A stretch of DNA of 64,000 nt from positions 141,037-205,036 of the forward strand of contig PLDK01000010.1 of assembly GCA_003135135.1 (NCBI GenBank). Reading direction: 5' to 3'. Below are positions 19,287 to 29,499 of this stretch, one piece after another; position 1 is the first letter of the stretch, and every line of letters starts with the position of its first letter. Below the pieces are notes generated by a model that was given only the letters and a program-made list of their open reading frames with translations, was not told where the DNA came from and did no database searches. The stretch is from Deltaproteobacteria bacterium. Lineage in GTDB: Bacteria > Desulfobacterota > Binatia > Binatales > Binataceae. The position numbers and the translations under genes were made by a program.

Positions 19287-20027
19287 ATGAACCCACGCCA
19301 CGCTGCCGCGCTCGCGCTGATCGTGCCCGCTGTATCTTGCTCAGCATTGATCGGTGTGGCGGCGGCTCAGATTTCGATTACGCCGCCCGCTCCGCAACAG
19401 CGCGTCGCACCAGCCAACCCCAAATTTACGGTCGATCAGCAAGGCAATCTGGTAGCACCAGATGATAAACCGACCGCGGCTCCTGACGCTTCCGGACAAA
19501 GCACGCTTGAAATTCCCCCGGTGCCGAAGGAGTTCGAAGGATGCTGGGAAGGCATGGTCTCCGAGCCCGATTCCTGGCAGCTTTTGGAAGGTCCGCCCCT
19601 CGGAGGTTGGATACCGAAGACATTTAGCCTCTGCTTCCGGAGAATGGGAAACGGACCGTTCACAATCACCTTTCACGACACCAAGCTAGATACCGGGTAC
19701 GTGTCGGAACGCGGCTATAAGGTCAGCAACTACGACGAGCAAACCGAAGTTGTTTCCACAGACAGTAGGAATCAGGTCCTATTGCACAGCGTGGCCAGAA
19801 TGGATCAGCGTGGTAAGCTCTTGGGGCTCTTTCCGGGACCGACCCTAACGATTGCCGCAAGCTCCGATATCCGCTGCGTGCTCGTTGACCAGGGTGAGAC
19901 TATGAACGTCGAATTGTCAGGGGTCGATCGATGTAGCGGGTCTGAGTTCTGGGGCTGCAACGGCCAGCCTTGGGTGCAGGCGACTTGGCATGCCCAATTT
20001 CACCGGACGACAAACACCAGTCCATAA
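19287..20027 (+). CDS. Exported protein, unknown
   Basis: A 246-residue protein with a signal peptide (residues 1-27, AALALIVPAVSCSALIGVAA). A Pro/Ala-rich spacer (about 30-75) precedes a globular domain that starts EIPPVPKEFEGCWEGMV. Seven cysteines in the mature part suggest disulfides in the periplasm. I do not recognise the family. It lies alone between two repeat clusters, with no ribosome site that I can call strong. Confidence 0.62.
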   Translation: MNPRHAAALALIVPAVSCSALIGVAAAQISITPPAPQQRVAPANPKFTVDQQGNLVAPDDKPTAAPDASGQSTLEIPPVPKEFEGCWEGMVSEPDSWQLLEGPPLGGWIPKTFSLCFRRMGNGPFTITFHDTKLDTGYVSERGYKVSNYDEQTEVVSTDSRNQVLLHSVARMDQRGKLLGLFPGPTLTIAASSDIRCVLVDQGETMNVELSGVDRCSGSEFWGCNGQPWVQATWHAQFHRTTNTSP

Positions 20028-20177
20028 ACAAAGCTGCGTAGTGCCGCCGCCAAGTTCCATCAAGTTCGCTCCGCAGCCGCCTTCTCGCCCGCCTTGTTGC
20101 CCGAGAGGCAACCCCCGGGGGTCCCTCCGCTTCGGTCGGGATGACACAAAGAGCAGCCGCATCTCTTCTCTCACCCC

Positions 20178-20272
20178 CTTCTAACAGGCCGTCAGGCCGC
20201 ATCTTCTCCCACCGTTGGGTGCAGGGGTCACCCCTGCCGAAGGAAGTGTGAAACCCACCGCGGGTTTCACAT
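20178..20272. repeat. Dispersed palindromic repeat cluster R3
   Basis: GCAGGGGTCACCCCTGC (20221-20237) is followed by GTGAAACCC..GGGTTTCAC, the same order as in R1. The upstream part shares TAACAGGCCGTCAGGCCGC with the segment after carB. It ends 12 bp before the GTG start of the ABC ATPase gene. Confidence 0.75.
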
Positions 20273-20283
20273 ACAATGAAGCA

Positions 20284-21189
20284 GTGGCCTCAACCGTCGA
20301 ACTCATCCGCGTCCGAAAGTCCTATGGCGGCTTTACCGCCGTTGACGATCTCTCGTTCGAAATTCCACCAGCGCGCATTTTCGGCCTGCTGGGACCCAAC
20401 GGCGCCGGCAAGACCAGCACCATCCGCATGATGATCGGCATCACCGCCCCCGATTCCGGCTGCGTGCGGCTCTTTGGCGAGCCGCTGCGCCGCCGCGCGA
20501 TGCGCCGGGTCGGCTATCTGCCCGAGGAACGCGGTTTGTACCGCCGGATGACGGTGGGCGACAACCTGGTTTTTCTCGGCCGGCTTGCAGGGCTGTCGGT
20601 CGCCACGTCGAGGGAACGAATCGACGCATGGGCGCGGCGGCTCGAGATTGCGGACTGGGTCGATCGTCGCGTCGAGGAGTTGTCGAAGGGGATGCAGCAG
20701 AAGATCCAGTTCATCGCGGCGCTGTTGCACGATCCCGAGTTGATCGTCATGGATGAGCCGTTCGCCGGCCTCGATCCGGTCAACACGATGCAGCTCAAGG
20801 ATGTGCTGGTCGGGCTTCGCACGGCGGGAAAGTCGATCCTGTTCTCGACGCATCGGATGGACCAGGTGGAAAAGCTGTGCGACTCGATCTGCCTGATCGA
20901 TCGCGGCAAATCGGTGCTGCAAGGGAGCCTGAGCGAGATCAAAGCCGGTAACGGCCGGCGCTACGTGCAAATCGACTATGAAGGCGACGGCGGATGCCTG
21001 GCCGGCAATCCGCTCATCGATTCGTTGAATGACTACGGCAATCACGCCGAAATCCGCCTCAAGTCGGATGCCGACCCGCAGGAACTGCTGCGGACGGCGA
21101 TGCGCGGGTTGCGCGTGATCCGATTCCAGGTGATGGACCCCTCGCTCGAACAAATCTTTATCGATCTAATAGCCGGCAGAGATGACTGA
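20284..21189 (+). CDS. ABC transporter ATP-binding protein (NatA-like exporter)
   Basis: A 301-residue ATPase from GTG 20284. Walker A is GPNGAGKT (37-44), the signature is LSKGMQQKI, and Walker B is LIVMDEPFAGLDP, followed by the switch histidine in STHRMDQ. The C-terminal 90-residue extension is as in drug- or Na+-export ATPases (DUF4162-like). It overlaps the permease gene by 8 bp and clearly works with it. The substrate is unknown. The frame could extend upstream to 20215, but that part is repeat DNA. Confidence 0.9.
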   Translation: MASTVELIRVRKSYGGFTAVDDLSFEIPPARIFGLLGPNGAGKTSTIRMMIGITAPDSGCVRLFGEPLRRRAMRRVGYLPEERGLYRRMTVGDNLVFLGRLAGLSVATSRERIDAWARRLEIADWVDRRVEELSKGMQQKIQFIAALLHDPELIVMDEPFAGLDPVNTMQLKDVLVGLRTAGKSILFSTHRMDQVEKLCDSICLIDRGKSVLQGSLSEIKAGNGRRYVQIDYEGDGGCLAGNPLIDSLNDYGNHAEIRLKSDADPQELLRTAMRGLRVIRFQVMDPSLEQIFIDLIAGRDD

Positions 21190-22456
21190 GTTCTCGATTC
21201 ACAAAGTCTGGATCATCGCGAAACGGGAATACTTTGAGCGGGTCAGGACGCGCTCGTTTCTCCTGTCGACGTTCGCGACCCCGGTGTTGATGGGAGCATT
21301 TCTGATCCTGCCCGCACTGATCAGCGCATCGATGGCGCGCGGTATCGTGCGCGACAGCGAGCGCCCGGCGCGAGTCGTGATCGCATGCGACAATCGCGCG
21401 CTGGCCGAACTTGCCAGCGGCGAATTGATGCGCCAGCGGGGTACGCGCTACGAGCCCTCGGTCGTTTCTCCCGCGTCGCCGGCCGAGCACGAGCAACTCG
21501 ACAAGCACCTCGATGCGGGCGACATCGAGGGCTATGTGTGGCTCGACGGCCCGGCGCGCGCTTCCCGTCACGTCGTCTTCACGACCGGTCGCATGGGCGA
21601 CTTCATTCTTGAGCGCCGGCTCGGCGACGCGCTGTCGTACGCGTTCGCCGCGGATCGCATGGTGGAGCAGGGCAGCAGCTCCGGCGACGTGGCCGCGACG
21701 CTGCAGCCCGTCGACCTCACGGCGGTCCGCGCGGGCAAGTCGTCCTCGGCGTACAACGCGGTGCGCGGCGCGGCGGTCGTGTTGATTCTCATGTTCGTGA
21801 TGTTGTTTTCGCTGCTGTCCTACGGCGTGATGGTGATGCGATCGGTCATGGAAGAAAAGAGCTCGCGCATTACCGAGGTGTTGCTGTGCGCGGCGAGCGC
21901 GCAGGAACTGATGACCGGCAAGATTCTCGGCACCGGCAGCGTCGGCCTGACGCAGATCGCGGCATGGCTTGCGATGGCGGCGTTCGGTGCATCGCGAAGC
22001 CTGTACCTCCGCACCACGATGACGGTGCTCGAAGTGGGTCCGTCGCTGATTGTCTATTTTGTCGTCTTCTACATATTGGGTTACCTGCTGTACAGCGCGA
22101 TCTTCGCCGCCGTCGGCGCGATCTTCAATTCGATCGATGAAGCGCAGCAGTGGAACTTCGTGATCATCCTGCCGCTGATCGCTGCGTCGGGATTGATTCT
22201 GCCGGTGGCTACGTCATCGGACTCGCCGGTCTCGGTGGCGGTTTCGTTATTTCCGTTCTGCTCGCCGATCCTGATGTTCGAGCGCCTCGCGGTCCACGAT
22301 CCGCCGCGATGGCAGCTGGCGCTGTCATTGCTGTTGCTGGTCGCGACGATTGGCGCGGTGATGTTCATCAGCGGGCGAATCTACCGAATCGGAATTTTGA
22401 TGTACGGCAAGCGCCCCACGATTCGCGAGCTCTCGCGATGGCTCCGCCACGCTTGA
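21182..22456 (+). CDS. ABC-2 type transporter permease (NatB-like)
   Basis: A 424-residue membrane subunit that starts FSIHKVWIIAKREYFERVRTRSF, the usual ABC-2 opening. TM1 is near 33-50, a large extracytoplasmic loop covers about 55-195, then there are five helices from about 200 to 405. The motif VMEEKSSRITEVLLCAASAQELMTGK between TM2 and TM3 is characteristic of NatB/ABC-2 exporters. The ATG overlaps the end of the ATPase gene. Confidence 0.9.
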   Translation: MTEFSIHKVWIIAKREYFERVRTRSFLLSTFATPVLMGAFLILPALISASMARGIVRDSERPARVVIACDNRALAELASGELMRQRGTRYEPSVVSPASPAEHEQLDKHLDAGDIEGYVWLDGPARASRHVVFTTGRMGDFILERRLGDALSYAFAADRMVEQGSSSGDVAATLQPVDLTAVRAGKSSSAYNAVRGAAVVLILMFVMLFSLLSYGVMVMRSVMEEKSSRITEVLLCAASAQELMTGKILGTGSVGLTQIAAWLAMAAFGASRSLYLRTTMTVLEVGPSLIVYFVVFYILGYLLYSAIFAAVGAIFNSIDEAQQWNFVIILPLIAASGLILPVATSSDSPVSVAVSLFPFCSPILMFERLAVHDPPRWQLALSLLLLVATIGAVMFISGRIYRIGILMYGKRPTIRELSRWLRHA

Positions 22457-22510
22457 GTACGGCGGGGGGGCGTACCGCCCGAGCCGTCACAGAGAGCCCG
22501 ATCAGATTGC

Positions 22511-22539
22511 TTCACAACGTCATCAAACGCTGCTATCTA
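22511..22539 (+). promoter_or_regulatory. Possible sigma-70 promoter for the mdh-sdh-suc operon
   Basis: TTCACA at 22511-22516 and TATCTA at 22534-22539, spaced by 17 bp, lie in the 235-bp gap before mdh. There is no other evidence. Confidence 0.3.
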
Positions 22540-22691
22540 TCGGACAATTGGGGGGCACCTCCGGGCGGCACCCGCGATGCGGTGAGGGCGGCGGTCTGGT
22601 TGCCTCAGCCGCTTAAGTCTTGCTCATTAGCAAACACACGAATATAAGGTAGGCTTCAGAAAAGGAACGACCCGAAGTTAGGGAGCAACCC

Positions 22692-23639
22692 ATGGCTCGG
22701 AAAAAAATTGCGTTCATCGGAGCGGGTAATGTCGGCGCGACTTGCGCCCATCTATGCTTCCTGCGCGGACTCGGCGATATCGTGCTCTACGACATCATCG
22801 ACGGACTGCCGCAGGGCAAAGCGCTGGACATGCTCGAATCGGCGCCGGTGCTCGGCATCGACGCCAACGTCATCGGCGGCACCGACATCAAGCTCATCGA
22901 GGGCGCCGATTGCTGCGTCGTCACATCGGGCTCGCCGCGCAAACCCGGCATGAGCCGTGACGACCTGCTCAAGATAAACGCCGCGGTGATGACCGACGTC
23001 GGCGCCGCAATCAAGAAACACGCGCCCGGCGCTTTCGTGATCGCGGTGACCAATCCGCTCGACGCGATGGTTACGCAGCTCAAGCGCGTGACCGGTTTCG
23101 CGAAAAGCCGGATCGTCGGGCAGGCGGGCGTGCTTGACTCGGCGCGCTACCGCACCTTTCTGGCGTCGGAACTGGCCGTGTCGGTGGAAAGTATTTCCGC
23201 GATGGTGCTCGGCGGGCACGGCGACGACATGGTGCCCATTCGCAGCTACACGACGGTCGGCGGCCAGCCGGTCGAACGCCTGGTCGGGGCGAAGCGGCTG
23301 GAGGAAATCGAGAAGCGCACGCGAGGCGGTGGCGGCGAGATCGTCCAGCTGATGAAGACTTCGTCGTATTACGCGGCAGGAGCCGCGGCTTACAAAATGG
23401 TCGAGGCGTACATGCTCGATCGCAAACAAGTGCTGCCGTGCGCCGCGTTTCTTGACGGCGAATACGGCGTGAAGGGACTCTTTGCGGGAGTACCGGTCGT
23501 GATCGGCGCGGGCGGCGTCGAGCGCGTTGTCGAAATTCAGCTGAGCGCCGCCGAAAAGGCAGCCTTCGACAGTTCGGTGGCACACGTGCGCGAACTGGTC
23601 GAGGCAATGGACAAGGTAATCGCGGCCGCACAGGGCTAG
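22692..23639 (+). CDS. mdh: Malate dehydrogenase
   Basis: Oxidises malate to oxaloacetate with NAD. The 315-residue protein belongs to the LDH-like MDH group: [16 protein letters not shown] at 5-20, acidic residue in VLYDIIDG for NAD, substrate loop [15 protein letters not shown] with the arginines, and catalytic His in [11 protein letters not shown] ribosome site AGGGAG precedes the ATG by 7 bp. It is the first gene of a TCA-cycle operon that continues with sdhCAB. Confidence 0.96.
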   Translation: MARKKIAFIGAGNVGATCAHLCFLRGLGDIVLYDIIDGLPQGKALDMLESAPVLGIDANVIGGTDIKLIEGADCCVVTSGSPRKPGMSRDDLLKINAAVMTDVGAAIKKHAPGAFVIAVTNPLDAMVTQLKRVTGFAKSRIVGQAGVLDSARYRTFLASELAVSVESISAMVLGGHGDDMVPIRSYTTVGGQPVERLVGAKRLEEIEKRTRGGGGEIVQLMKTSSYYAAGAAAYKMVEAYMLDRKQVLPCAAFLDGEYGVKGLFAGVPVVIGAGGVERVVEIQLSAAEKAAFDSSVAHVRELVEAMDKVIAAAQG

Positions 23640-23656
23640 CGATTCGGGAAAGGCTT

Positions 23657-24319
23657 ATGGCAGAAGCAGAGGCAGTTGCGGCGCCTGCGATCGCGGCAGG
23701 GATGACGGCAGACGAGCGGCACTGGCTGCTGCGCAGGTTGCACTCGCTGTCGGGAATCATTCCGATCGGCGGATTCTTATTTTTCCACTTCTTCGAAAAC
23801 GCCTTCGTCCTTAAGGGCGGCGCGATGTGGTGGAAGGAAACCGAGTTCACCCGCAATCTCCCGTTTCAGATCGCGGTCGAAGCGTTCGTCCTGTGGATTC
23901 CGATTCTCTACCATGCGATTTACGGATTGGTCATTACCGCCACCGCGCGGCCCAACGACTACCCCTACGAGCGCAACTACCAGTACACTTTGCAGCGCAT
24001 CACCGGGATACTCGCGTTCCTGTTTATCGGCTTTCACGTCCTCTCGACGCGCGGGGTCTACTACGCCACCGGCGTCGAGGCGGATTACCTGCGGATGCAT
24101 AACTTCATGATGAATCCGCTGATCCTGACCGCTTACGTGGTCGGGACGCTGGCCTGCGTCTATCACCTGACCAACGGCATTTTCACCTTCACGATCACGT
24201 GGGGAATTGCGGTCGGCCCCAAGGCGCAAACGCTGGTGAACCGCGCGTGCATCGCGCTGTTTATCATCATGGCGATCGTCGGCGTTTCAATTCTGGTCGC
24301 ATTTCGCGCACCCGCCTGA
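23657..24319 (+). CDS. sdhC: Succinate dehydrogenase cytochrome b558 subunit
   Basis: A 220-residue membrane anchor of complex II with about five transmembrane helices. Candidate haem ligands are histidines in LRRLHSLSGI, GFLFFHFFENAF, IPILYHAIYG, FLFIGFHVLS and CVYHLTNGI. The single five-helix anchor with no separate SdhD is the Bacillus/delta-proteobacterial b558 layout. It starts 17 bp after mdh and is followed 11 bp later by sdhA. Confidence 0.93.
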   Translation: MAEAEAVAAPAIAAGMTADERHWLLRRLHSLSGIIPIGGFLFFHFFENAFVLKGGAMWWKETEFTRNLPFQIAVEAFVLWIPILYHAIYGLVITATARPNDYPYERNYQYTLQRITGILAFLFIGFHVLSTRGVYYATGVEADYLRMHNFMMNPLILTAYVVGTLACVYHLTNGIFTFTITWGIAVGPKAQTLVNRACIALFIIMAIVGVSILVAFRAPA

Positions 24320-24330
24320 GGAGAGAACCA

Positions 24331-26073
24331 ATGCCAGGGCATCATATAATCGTAGGCGGCGGGCTGGCAGGTTTGACCGCGGCAATGAAACTCGCGGAGC
24401 GGGGCGAGCAAGTCGATCTCTTCTCCATCGTCCCGGTCAAGCGTTCGCATTCGGTGTGCGCGCAAGGCGGAATCAACGGCGCCGTCAACACCAAAGGCGA
24501 GGGCGACTCGCCGATGATTCACTTTGACGATACGATTTACGGCGGCGACTTCCTGGCGCATCAGCCGCCCGTCAAGGCGATGTGCGAGGCGGCGCCGGCG
24601 ATCATCTACCTGTTCGATCGGATGGGCGTGATGTTCAATCGCACGCCCGAAGGCCTGCTCGACTTCCGCCGCTTCGGCGGCACCAAGCATCATCGCACCG
24701 CATTCGCGGGCGCCACCACCGGGCAGCAGCTCCTGTACGCACTGGACGAGCAGGTCCGCCGCTACGAGGCCGCCGGCCAGGTGCGCAAGTTCGAAGGCTG
24801 GGAGATGCTGAGCCTCGTGCAGGACGAGTCGGGCAACTGCCGCGGGATCGTTGCGATCGACACGCGCTCGCTCGAGATGCGCGCGTTTCCCGCCGACACC
24901 ACGCTCGTCGCCACCGGCGGCCCGGGGCTGGTCTACGGCCGCTCGACGCAGTCGCTGGTCTGTACCGGATCGGCGGTCAGCGCGTGTTACCAGGCCGGTT
25001 CGACCTACGCCAATGGCGAGTTCGTCCAGGTGCATCCCACCGCAATGCAGGGTGAGGACAAGTATCGTCTCATCTCGGAGTCGATTCGTGGCGAGGGTGG
25101 ACGGGTGTGGACCTATCGCGACGGCAAGCCGTGGTACTTCCTTGAAGACATGTACCCGGCGTACGGCAACCTGGTGCCGCGCGACATCGCGACGCGGGCG
25201 ATTCACAAGGTCGTGTTCGAGATGAAGCTCGGCGTTGACGGGAATCCGCTGGTTTATCTCGACGTGAGCCATCTCGATCCCGTGGAACTCAATCGCAAGG
25301 TCGCCGGCGTGCTCGAAATCTACGAGAAGTTTTCCGGCCAGGATCCGCGCAAGGTCCCGATGAAGATTTTCCCGGCGATGCACTACTCGATGGGCGGTCT
25401 GTGGGTTGATTACCATCAGCAGACCAACATCCCGGGACTGTTCGCGGCGGGCGAGTGCGACTTTCAATATCACGGCGCCAACCGGCTCGGCGCCAACTCG
25501 TTGCTGTCGTGCATACACGGCGGCAACATTTGCGAGTCGGCAATGATCAACCACGCCAAGTCGCACAAGAGCGCGGCCAGCGCGCAGATTTTCGATCAGG
25601 AGCTCAAGCGTCAGCGCGAATCGTTCGACAACATTTTCAAGATGAGCGGTCCGGAGAACGCCTTTGCGGTGTGGCGCGAACTCGGCGACATCATGACCGA
25701 AAACGTCACCGTCGTGCGCTACAACGACAAGCTCAAAGCGACCGACAACAAGCTGCTCGAGCTCAAGGATCGATGGAGCCGAATCGGGCTCAACGACAAG
25801 GGCAAGTGGGCGAACCAGGAAGTGTTGTTCGTCCGCCAGCTATGGAACATGCTCGAGCTGGCGCGGCCGATTACGCTCGGCGCGCTCAATCGCAATGAAT
25901 CGCGCGGCGCGCACTACAAGCCCGATTTTCCCGAACGCGACGACGCGAATTTCATGAAGACCACCATGGCGGCGTGGTCGTCCGACGGCCCGCGGTTCAG
26001 TTGGGAGCCGGTTGACGTGAGCCTCATCAAGCCGCGGCCGCGGCGCTACGACATCGACAAATCCGCCGCGTAG
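24331..26073 (+). CDS. sdhA: Succinate dehydrogenase flavoprotein subunit
   Basis: A 580-residue flavoprotein of complex II that oxidises succinate to fumarate. The FAD fold starts at residue 4 with IIVGGGLAGLTAAMKLAERG. The flavin-linking region is KRSHSVCAQGGINGAV, where the His before the Ser-Val is the usual covalent FAD histidine. Active-site motifs are HPTAM and RGEGGRV, and GECDFQYHGANRLGANSLLS is near 370. The start ATG 24331 follows GAGGAGAGAA. The frame upstream of it belongs to sdhC. Confidence 0.97.
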   Translation: MPGHHIIVGGGLAGLTAAMKLAERGEQVDLFSIVPVKRSHSVCAQGGINGAVNTKGEGDSPMIHFDDTIYGGDFLAHQPPVKAMCEAAPAIIYLFDRMGVMFNRTPEGLLDFRRFGGTKHHRTAFAGATTGQQLLYALDEQVRRYEAAGQVRKFEGWEMLSLVQDESGNCRGIVAIDTRSLEMRAFPADTTLVATGGPGLVYGRSTQSLVCTGSAVSACYQAGSTYANGEFVQVHPTAMQGEDKYRLISESIRGEGGRVWTYRDGKPWYFLEDMYPAYGNLVPRDIATRAIHKVVFEMKLGVDGNPLVYLDVSHLDPVELNRKVAGVLEIYEKFSGQDPRKVPMKIFPAMHYSMGGLWVDYHQQTNIPGLFAAGECDFQYHGANRLGANSLLSCIHGGNICESAMINHAKSHKSAASAQIFDQELKRQRESFDNIFKMSGPENAFAVWRELGDIMTENVTVVRYNDKLKATDNKLLELKDRWSRIGLNDKGKWANQEVLFVRQLWNMLELARPITLGALNRNESRGAHYKPDFPERDDANFMKTTMAAWSSDGPRFSWEPVDVSLIKPRPRRYDIDKSAA

Positions 26074-26094
26074 TCCCCCAGCAGGAGCATCCCA

Positions 26095-26844
26095 GTGGCA
26101 GAACAGACGCAAGTCTTGAGAATCAAGCGCCAGGAAACGCCGAACTCCGAGCCCTACTACGAGGAGTTCGAGATACCCTATTTGCCGCATCACAACATCG
26201 TCTCGATGCTGATGGAGATTCGGCGCAACCCGGTCAATCGTAAGGGCAAACGCGTCGCGCCAGTCGTCTTCAACGCCAACTGTCTGGAAGAAGTTTGCGG
26301 CGCATGCACGATGGTGATCAACGGGCGCGTCCGTCAGGCGTGCTCGCAGCTCGCCAACGGACTCCACGGGCCGGCGACGGTCGAGCCGATGACGAAGTTC
26401 CCGGTAGTCCGCGATCTCTGGGTCGATCGATCCAAAATGTTCGACCACCTGAAGAAGGCGCGCGCGTGGATTCCGATCGACGGGACATACGACCTGGGTC
26501 CGGGCCCAAAAGTCGCGCCCGACGTGCAGCAGTTCGCGTACCTGTTCTCGCGATGCATGACTTGCGGATGCTGCCTGGAGGCGTGCCCGCAGTTTAACTC
26601 GCATTCGAAGTTCATGGGCGCATCCGTGATCGGGCAGGTCTATCTGATGAGCCAGCATCCAACCGGCAAGATGAACCTCGACGAGCGGCTCGACGCGATG
26701 ATGGCGGAGGGCGGAGTGGCCGACTGCGGCAATGCGCAGAACTGCGTCGAGGTTTGCCCCAAGGATATTCCGCTCACGACCGCAATCAGCGCGATCGGGC
26801 GCCAGACGACGATCAAATGGCTCCGCGACCTCTTTATGAAATGA
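26095..26844 (+). CDS. sdhB: Succinate dehydrogenase iron-sulfur subunit
   Basis: A 249-residue iron-sulfur subunit. The N-terminal [2Fe-2S] cysteines are in NCLEEVCGACTMVINGRVRQAC. The C-terminal clusters use CMTCGCCLEACPQF and NCVEVCPKDIPLT. It passes electrons from SdhA to the SdhC haem/quinone site. The start is GTG 26095 with AGGAGCATCCCA before it. It is followed by a 94-bp gap and then sucCD. Confidence 0.96.
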   Translation: MAEQTQVLRIKRQETPNSEPYYEEFEIPYLPHHNIVSMLMEIRRNPVNRKGKRVAPVVFNANCLEEVCGACTMVINGRVRQACSQLANGLHGPATVEPMTKFPVVRDLWVDRSKMFDHLKKARAWIPIDGTYDLGPGPKVAPDVQQFAYLFSRCMTCGCCLEACPQFNSHSKFMGASVIGQVYLMSQHPTGKMNLDERLDAMMAEGGVADCGNAQNCVEVCPKDIPLTTAISAIGRQTTIKWLRDLFMK

Positions 26845-26938
26845 CGTTGCCGTTGCGCTAATGTCATCGCGAGCGAGCGGGTCGATTCGACAGATTCCGG
26901 ATCCTTATCCAAAATGAGGTTGATGCCTGGGTAACTGA

Positions 26939-28102
26939 ATGAACATCCACGAATATCAAGCCAAGCAGGTTCTGGCGCGCTTCGGCGTTCCCGTTCCAAA
27001 GGGGCAGTTCGCGACCACGCCTGACGAGGCTGCTGCTGCATTCACGGCGCTGGGCAAGCCAAAAGCTGTGGCCAAGGCGCAAATCCATGCGGGTGGCCGC
27101 GGCAAGGCTGGCGGCGTCAAACTGCTGACTATTGCCTCCGACGTGCGCGATTTCGCAGCCAAGCTGCTCGGCAAGCCGCTGGTGACGCATCAGACCGGCC
27201 CCGAAGGCCGGGTGGTGCGCCGGGTTTACGTCGAGGAAGCGAGCGACGTCGCTCGCGAGCTTTACCTTGGGATGCTCGTCGATCGAAAGGCGGGAACGGT
27301 TTCCGTGATCGCGAGCACCGCGGGCGGCATGGATATCGAGGAAGTCGCCGCCAAGACGCCCGAAAAAATCTTCACCGAGCCGATCAATCCCCTGCTGGGT
27401 GTGGCCGGGTTTCAGGCGCGCAAAATCGCATTCGCGCTCGGCCTCAAAGACAAACAAGTCGGCCAGTTCGCGGCGCTGCTCACGTCGCTCTATCGGGCCT
27501 TCATCGAAACCGACGCGTCGCTCATCGAGATCAATCCGCTGGTGGTGACGACCGAAGGCCGCGTCATCTGCCTCGACGCGAAAATGTCATTCGATGACAA
27601 CGGCTTGTTCCGCCATCCGGACATCCGCGAGCTGCGCGACGCCAATGAGGAAGATCCCGCCGAGACCGAAGCGGCGAAGTACGATCTCAGCTACGTGCAT
27701 CTCGACGGCAACATCGGATGCATGGTCAACGGCGCCGGTCTCGCGATGGCCACGATGGACATCGTCAAGCTTTACGGCGCCGAGCCGGCCAACTTCCTCG
27801 ACGTTGGCGGCGGCGCCAGCACCGAGAAGGTCGCCGCTGCATTTCGCATCCTGCTCGCGGACAAGCGCGTCAAAGGCGTGCTGATCAACATCTTTGGCGG
27901 CATCATGCGATGCGACGTGCTGGCGCAGGGCGTTGTCGAGGCGGCCAAGCAAGTGAAACTGAACGTGCCGTTGGTGGTCAGGATGGAAGGCACCAACGTC
28001 ATCGAAGGCAAGAAGATCCTTGCCGACTCCGGGATCAAGGTGGTCAACGCCAGCGACATGGCCGACGCCGCCCGGCGCATCGTAAAAGAAATCGGAGCCT
28101 AG
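26939..28102 (+). CDS. sucC: Succinyl-CoA synthetase beta subunit
   Basis: A 387-residue ATP-grasp subunit that, with SucD, makes succinate and ATP or GTP from succinyl-CoA. It opens [20 protein letters not shown]. The ATP-binding region has [18 protein letters not shown], and the metal-binding segment is EINPLVVT. The C-terminal CoA-ligase part contains [13 protein letters not shown] and [10 protein letters not shown]. It sits 10 bp before sucD. Confidence 0.97.
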   Translation: MNIHEYQAKQVLARFGVPVPKGQFATTPDEAAAAFTALGKPKAVAKAQIHAGGRGKAGGVKLLTIASDVRDFAAKLLGKPLVTHQTGPEGRVVRRVYVEEASDVARELYLGMLVDRKAGTVSVIASTAGGMDIEEVAAKTPEKIFTEPINPLLGVAGFQARKIAFALGLKDKQVGQFAALLTSLYRAFIETDASLIEINPLVVTTEGRVICLDAKMSFDDNGLFRHPDIRELRDANEEDPAETEAAKYDLSYVHLDGNIGCMVNGAGLAMATMDIVKLYGAEPANFLDVGGGASTEKVAAAFRILLADKRVKGVLINIFGGIMRCDVLAQGVVEAAKQVKLNVPLVVRMEGTNVIEGKKILADSGIKVVNASDMADAARRIVKEIGA

Positions 28103-28111
28103 AATTTTCAG

Positions 28112-28990
28112 ATGAGTATTTTAGTTGACAAAAACACCCGCGTGCTGACGCAGGGAATTACCGGCGCGACCGGCCAACTCCACACGCGCGCGTGCAAAGA
28201 GTACGGCACGCAAATGGTCGGCGGGGTGGTGCCGGGCAAGGGCGGCACCGACTTCGAGGGCATCCCGATCTTCGACACCGTCGAGCAGGCGCGCAAATCG
28301 ACCGGCTGCAACGCCACCGTGATCTACGTGCCGCCGGCGTTCGCCGCCGACGCGATCCTGGAGGCCGCCGCCGCCGGCATCGAGCTTGTCATCTGCATCA
28401 CCGAAGGCGTTCCGATCCTTGACATGGTCAAAGTGAAGGCTTACCTGGCGGGCACCAGGACGCGCCTGATTGGCCCCAACTGCCCGGGAATCATCACGCC
28501 GGGTGAATGCAAAATTGGCATCATGCCGGGCTACATCCACAAGCCAGGCGATATCGGCGTCGTGTCGCGCTCGGGCACGCTGACTTACGAGGCGGTGTAT
28601 CAGCTGACCCAGCTTGGGATCGGGCAATCGACCTGCATCGGGATCGGTGGCGACCCGATCGTCGGCACAACGCATATCGACTCGCTCAAGTTGTTCAACG
28701 AAGACCCCAAGACGCGCGCGGTCATCATGATTGGCGAAATCGGCGGGACGGCTGAGGAAGAAGCCGCCGAATATATAAAGCAATACTTTAAGAAACCCGT
28801 GGTCGCATTTATCGCGGGCCAAACCGCGCCGAAGGGACGGCGGATGGGTCACGCCGGGGCGATTATCTCAGGCGGACGCGGCACCGCGGCCGATAAAATC
28901 GCGGCGCTCAAGGCGGCGGGAATCACGGTTGCGATGAGCCCGGCTGACCTCGGCTCGACGATGAAATCAGTACTCGAGGCTAGGAAGTAA
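28112..28990 (+). CDS. sucD: Succinyl-CoA synthetase alpha subunit
   Basis: A 292-residue subunit that carries the phosphohistidine and binds CoA. The CoA-binding N-terminus has [20 protein letters not shown], the middle has [20 protein letters not shown], and the phosphorylated His lies in [14 protein letters not shown] near 246. It is paired with sucC, and ndk follows 4 bp after. Confidence 0.97.
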   Translation: MSILVDKNTRVLTQGITGATGQLHTRACKEYGTQMVGGVVPGKGGTDFEGIPIFDTVEQARKSTGCNATVIYVPPAFAADAILEAAAAGIELVICITEGVPILDMVKVKAYLAGTRTRLIGPNCPGIITPGECKIGIMPGYIHKPGDIGVVSRSGTLTYEAVYQLTQLGIGQSTCIGIGGDPIVGTTHIDSLKLFNEDPKTRAVIMIGEIGGTAEEEAAEYIKQYFKKPVVAFIAGQTAPKGRRMGHAGAIISGGRGTAADKIAALKAAGITVAMSPADLGSTMKSVLEARK

Positions 28991-28994
28991 TTCG

Positions 28995-29411
28995 ATGGAA
29001 CGAACTTTCGCAATCGTCAAACCCGACGCGGTGCGGCGCGGGCTCACCGGCGACATACTCAAACGAATCGAAGCTTCGGGGCTGGCGATCGTCGCGTTGC
29101 GCAAGATTCATCTCCCGCGCGCGGACGCCGAGAGGTTTTACGAGGTGCACAAAGCGCGGCCGTTCTTCCGCGGGCTGTGCGACTATATGACTTCCGGCCC
29201 GGTGGTTGTTGCGGTGCTGCAGGGCGACAACGCGATCAGCAAGTGGCGTCAACTGATGGGCGCAACCGATCCCAAAAAGGCCGACGCCGGCACGATTCGC
29301 AAGGACTTCGGAATCGACGTCGAACAGAACGCCACGCACGGCTCGGATGCGCCCGAGACGGCGGCCCAGGAAATCGCCTTCTTTTTCCCCGCTCGAGAGA
29401 TTTTGACATAG
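28995..29411 (+). CDS. ndk: Nucleoside diphosphate kinase
   Basis: A 138-residue enzyme that transfers gamma-phosphate between NTPs and NDPs. It opens [19 protein letters not shown]. The catalytic His is in [12 protein letters not shown] near residue 115. The position after sucCD is common and links GTP or ATP made by succinyl-CoA synthetase to the nucleotide pools. Confidence 0.97.
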   Translation: MERTFAIVKPDAVRRGLTGDILKRIEASGLAIVALRKIHLPRADAERFYEVHKARPFFRGLCDYMTSGPVVVAVLQGDNAISKWRQLMGATDPKKADAGTIRKDFGIDVEQNATHGSDAPETAAQEIAFFFPAREILT

Positions 29412-29499
29412 ACACATCTAAAGCGTCCCGTCGGCAACTACCGGTGCTCGCGAAGCAAGCGACCGTCCTGCTTTCATGGCGGCGTTTCGACTAGAATAA

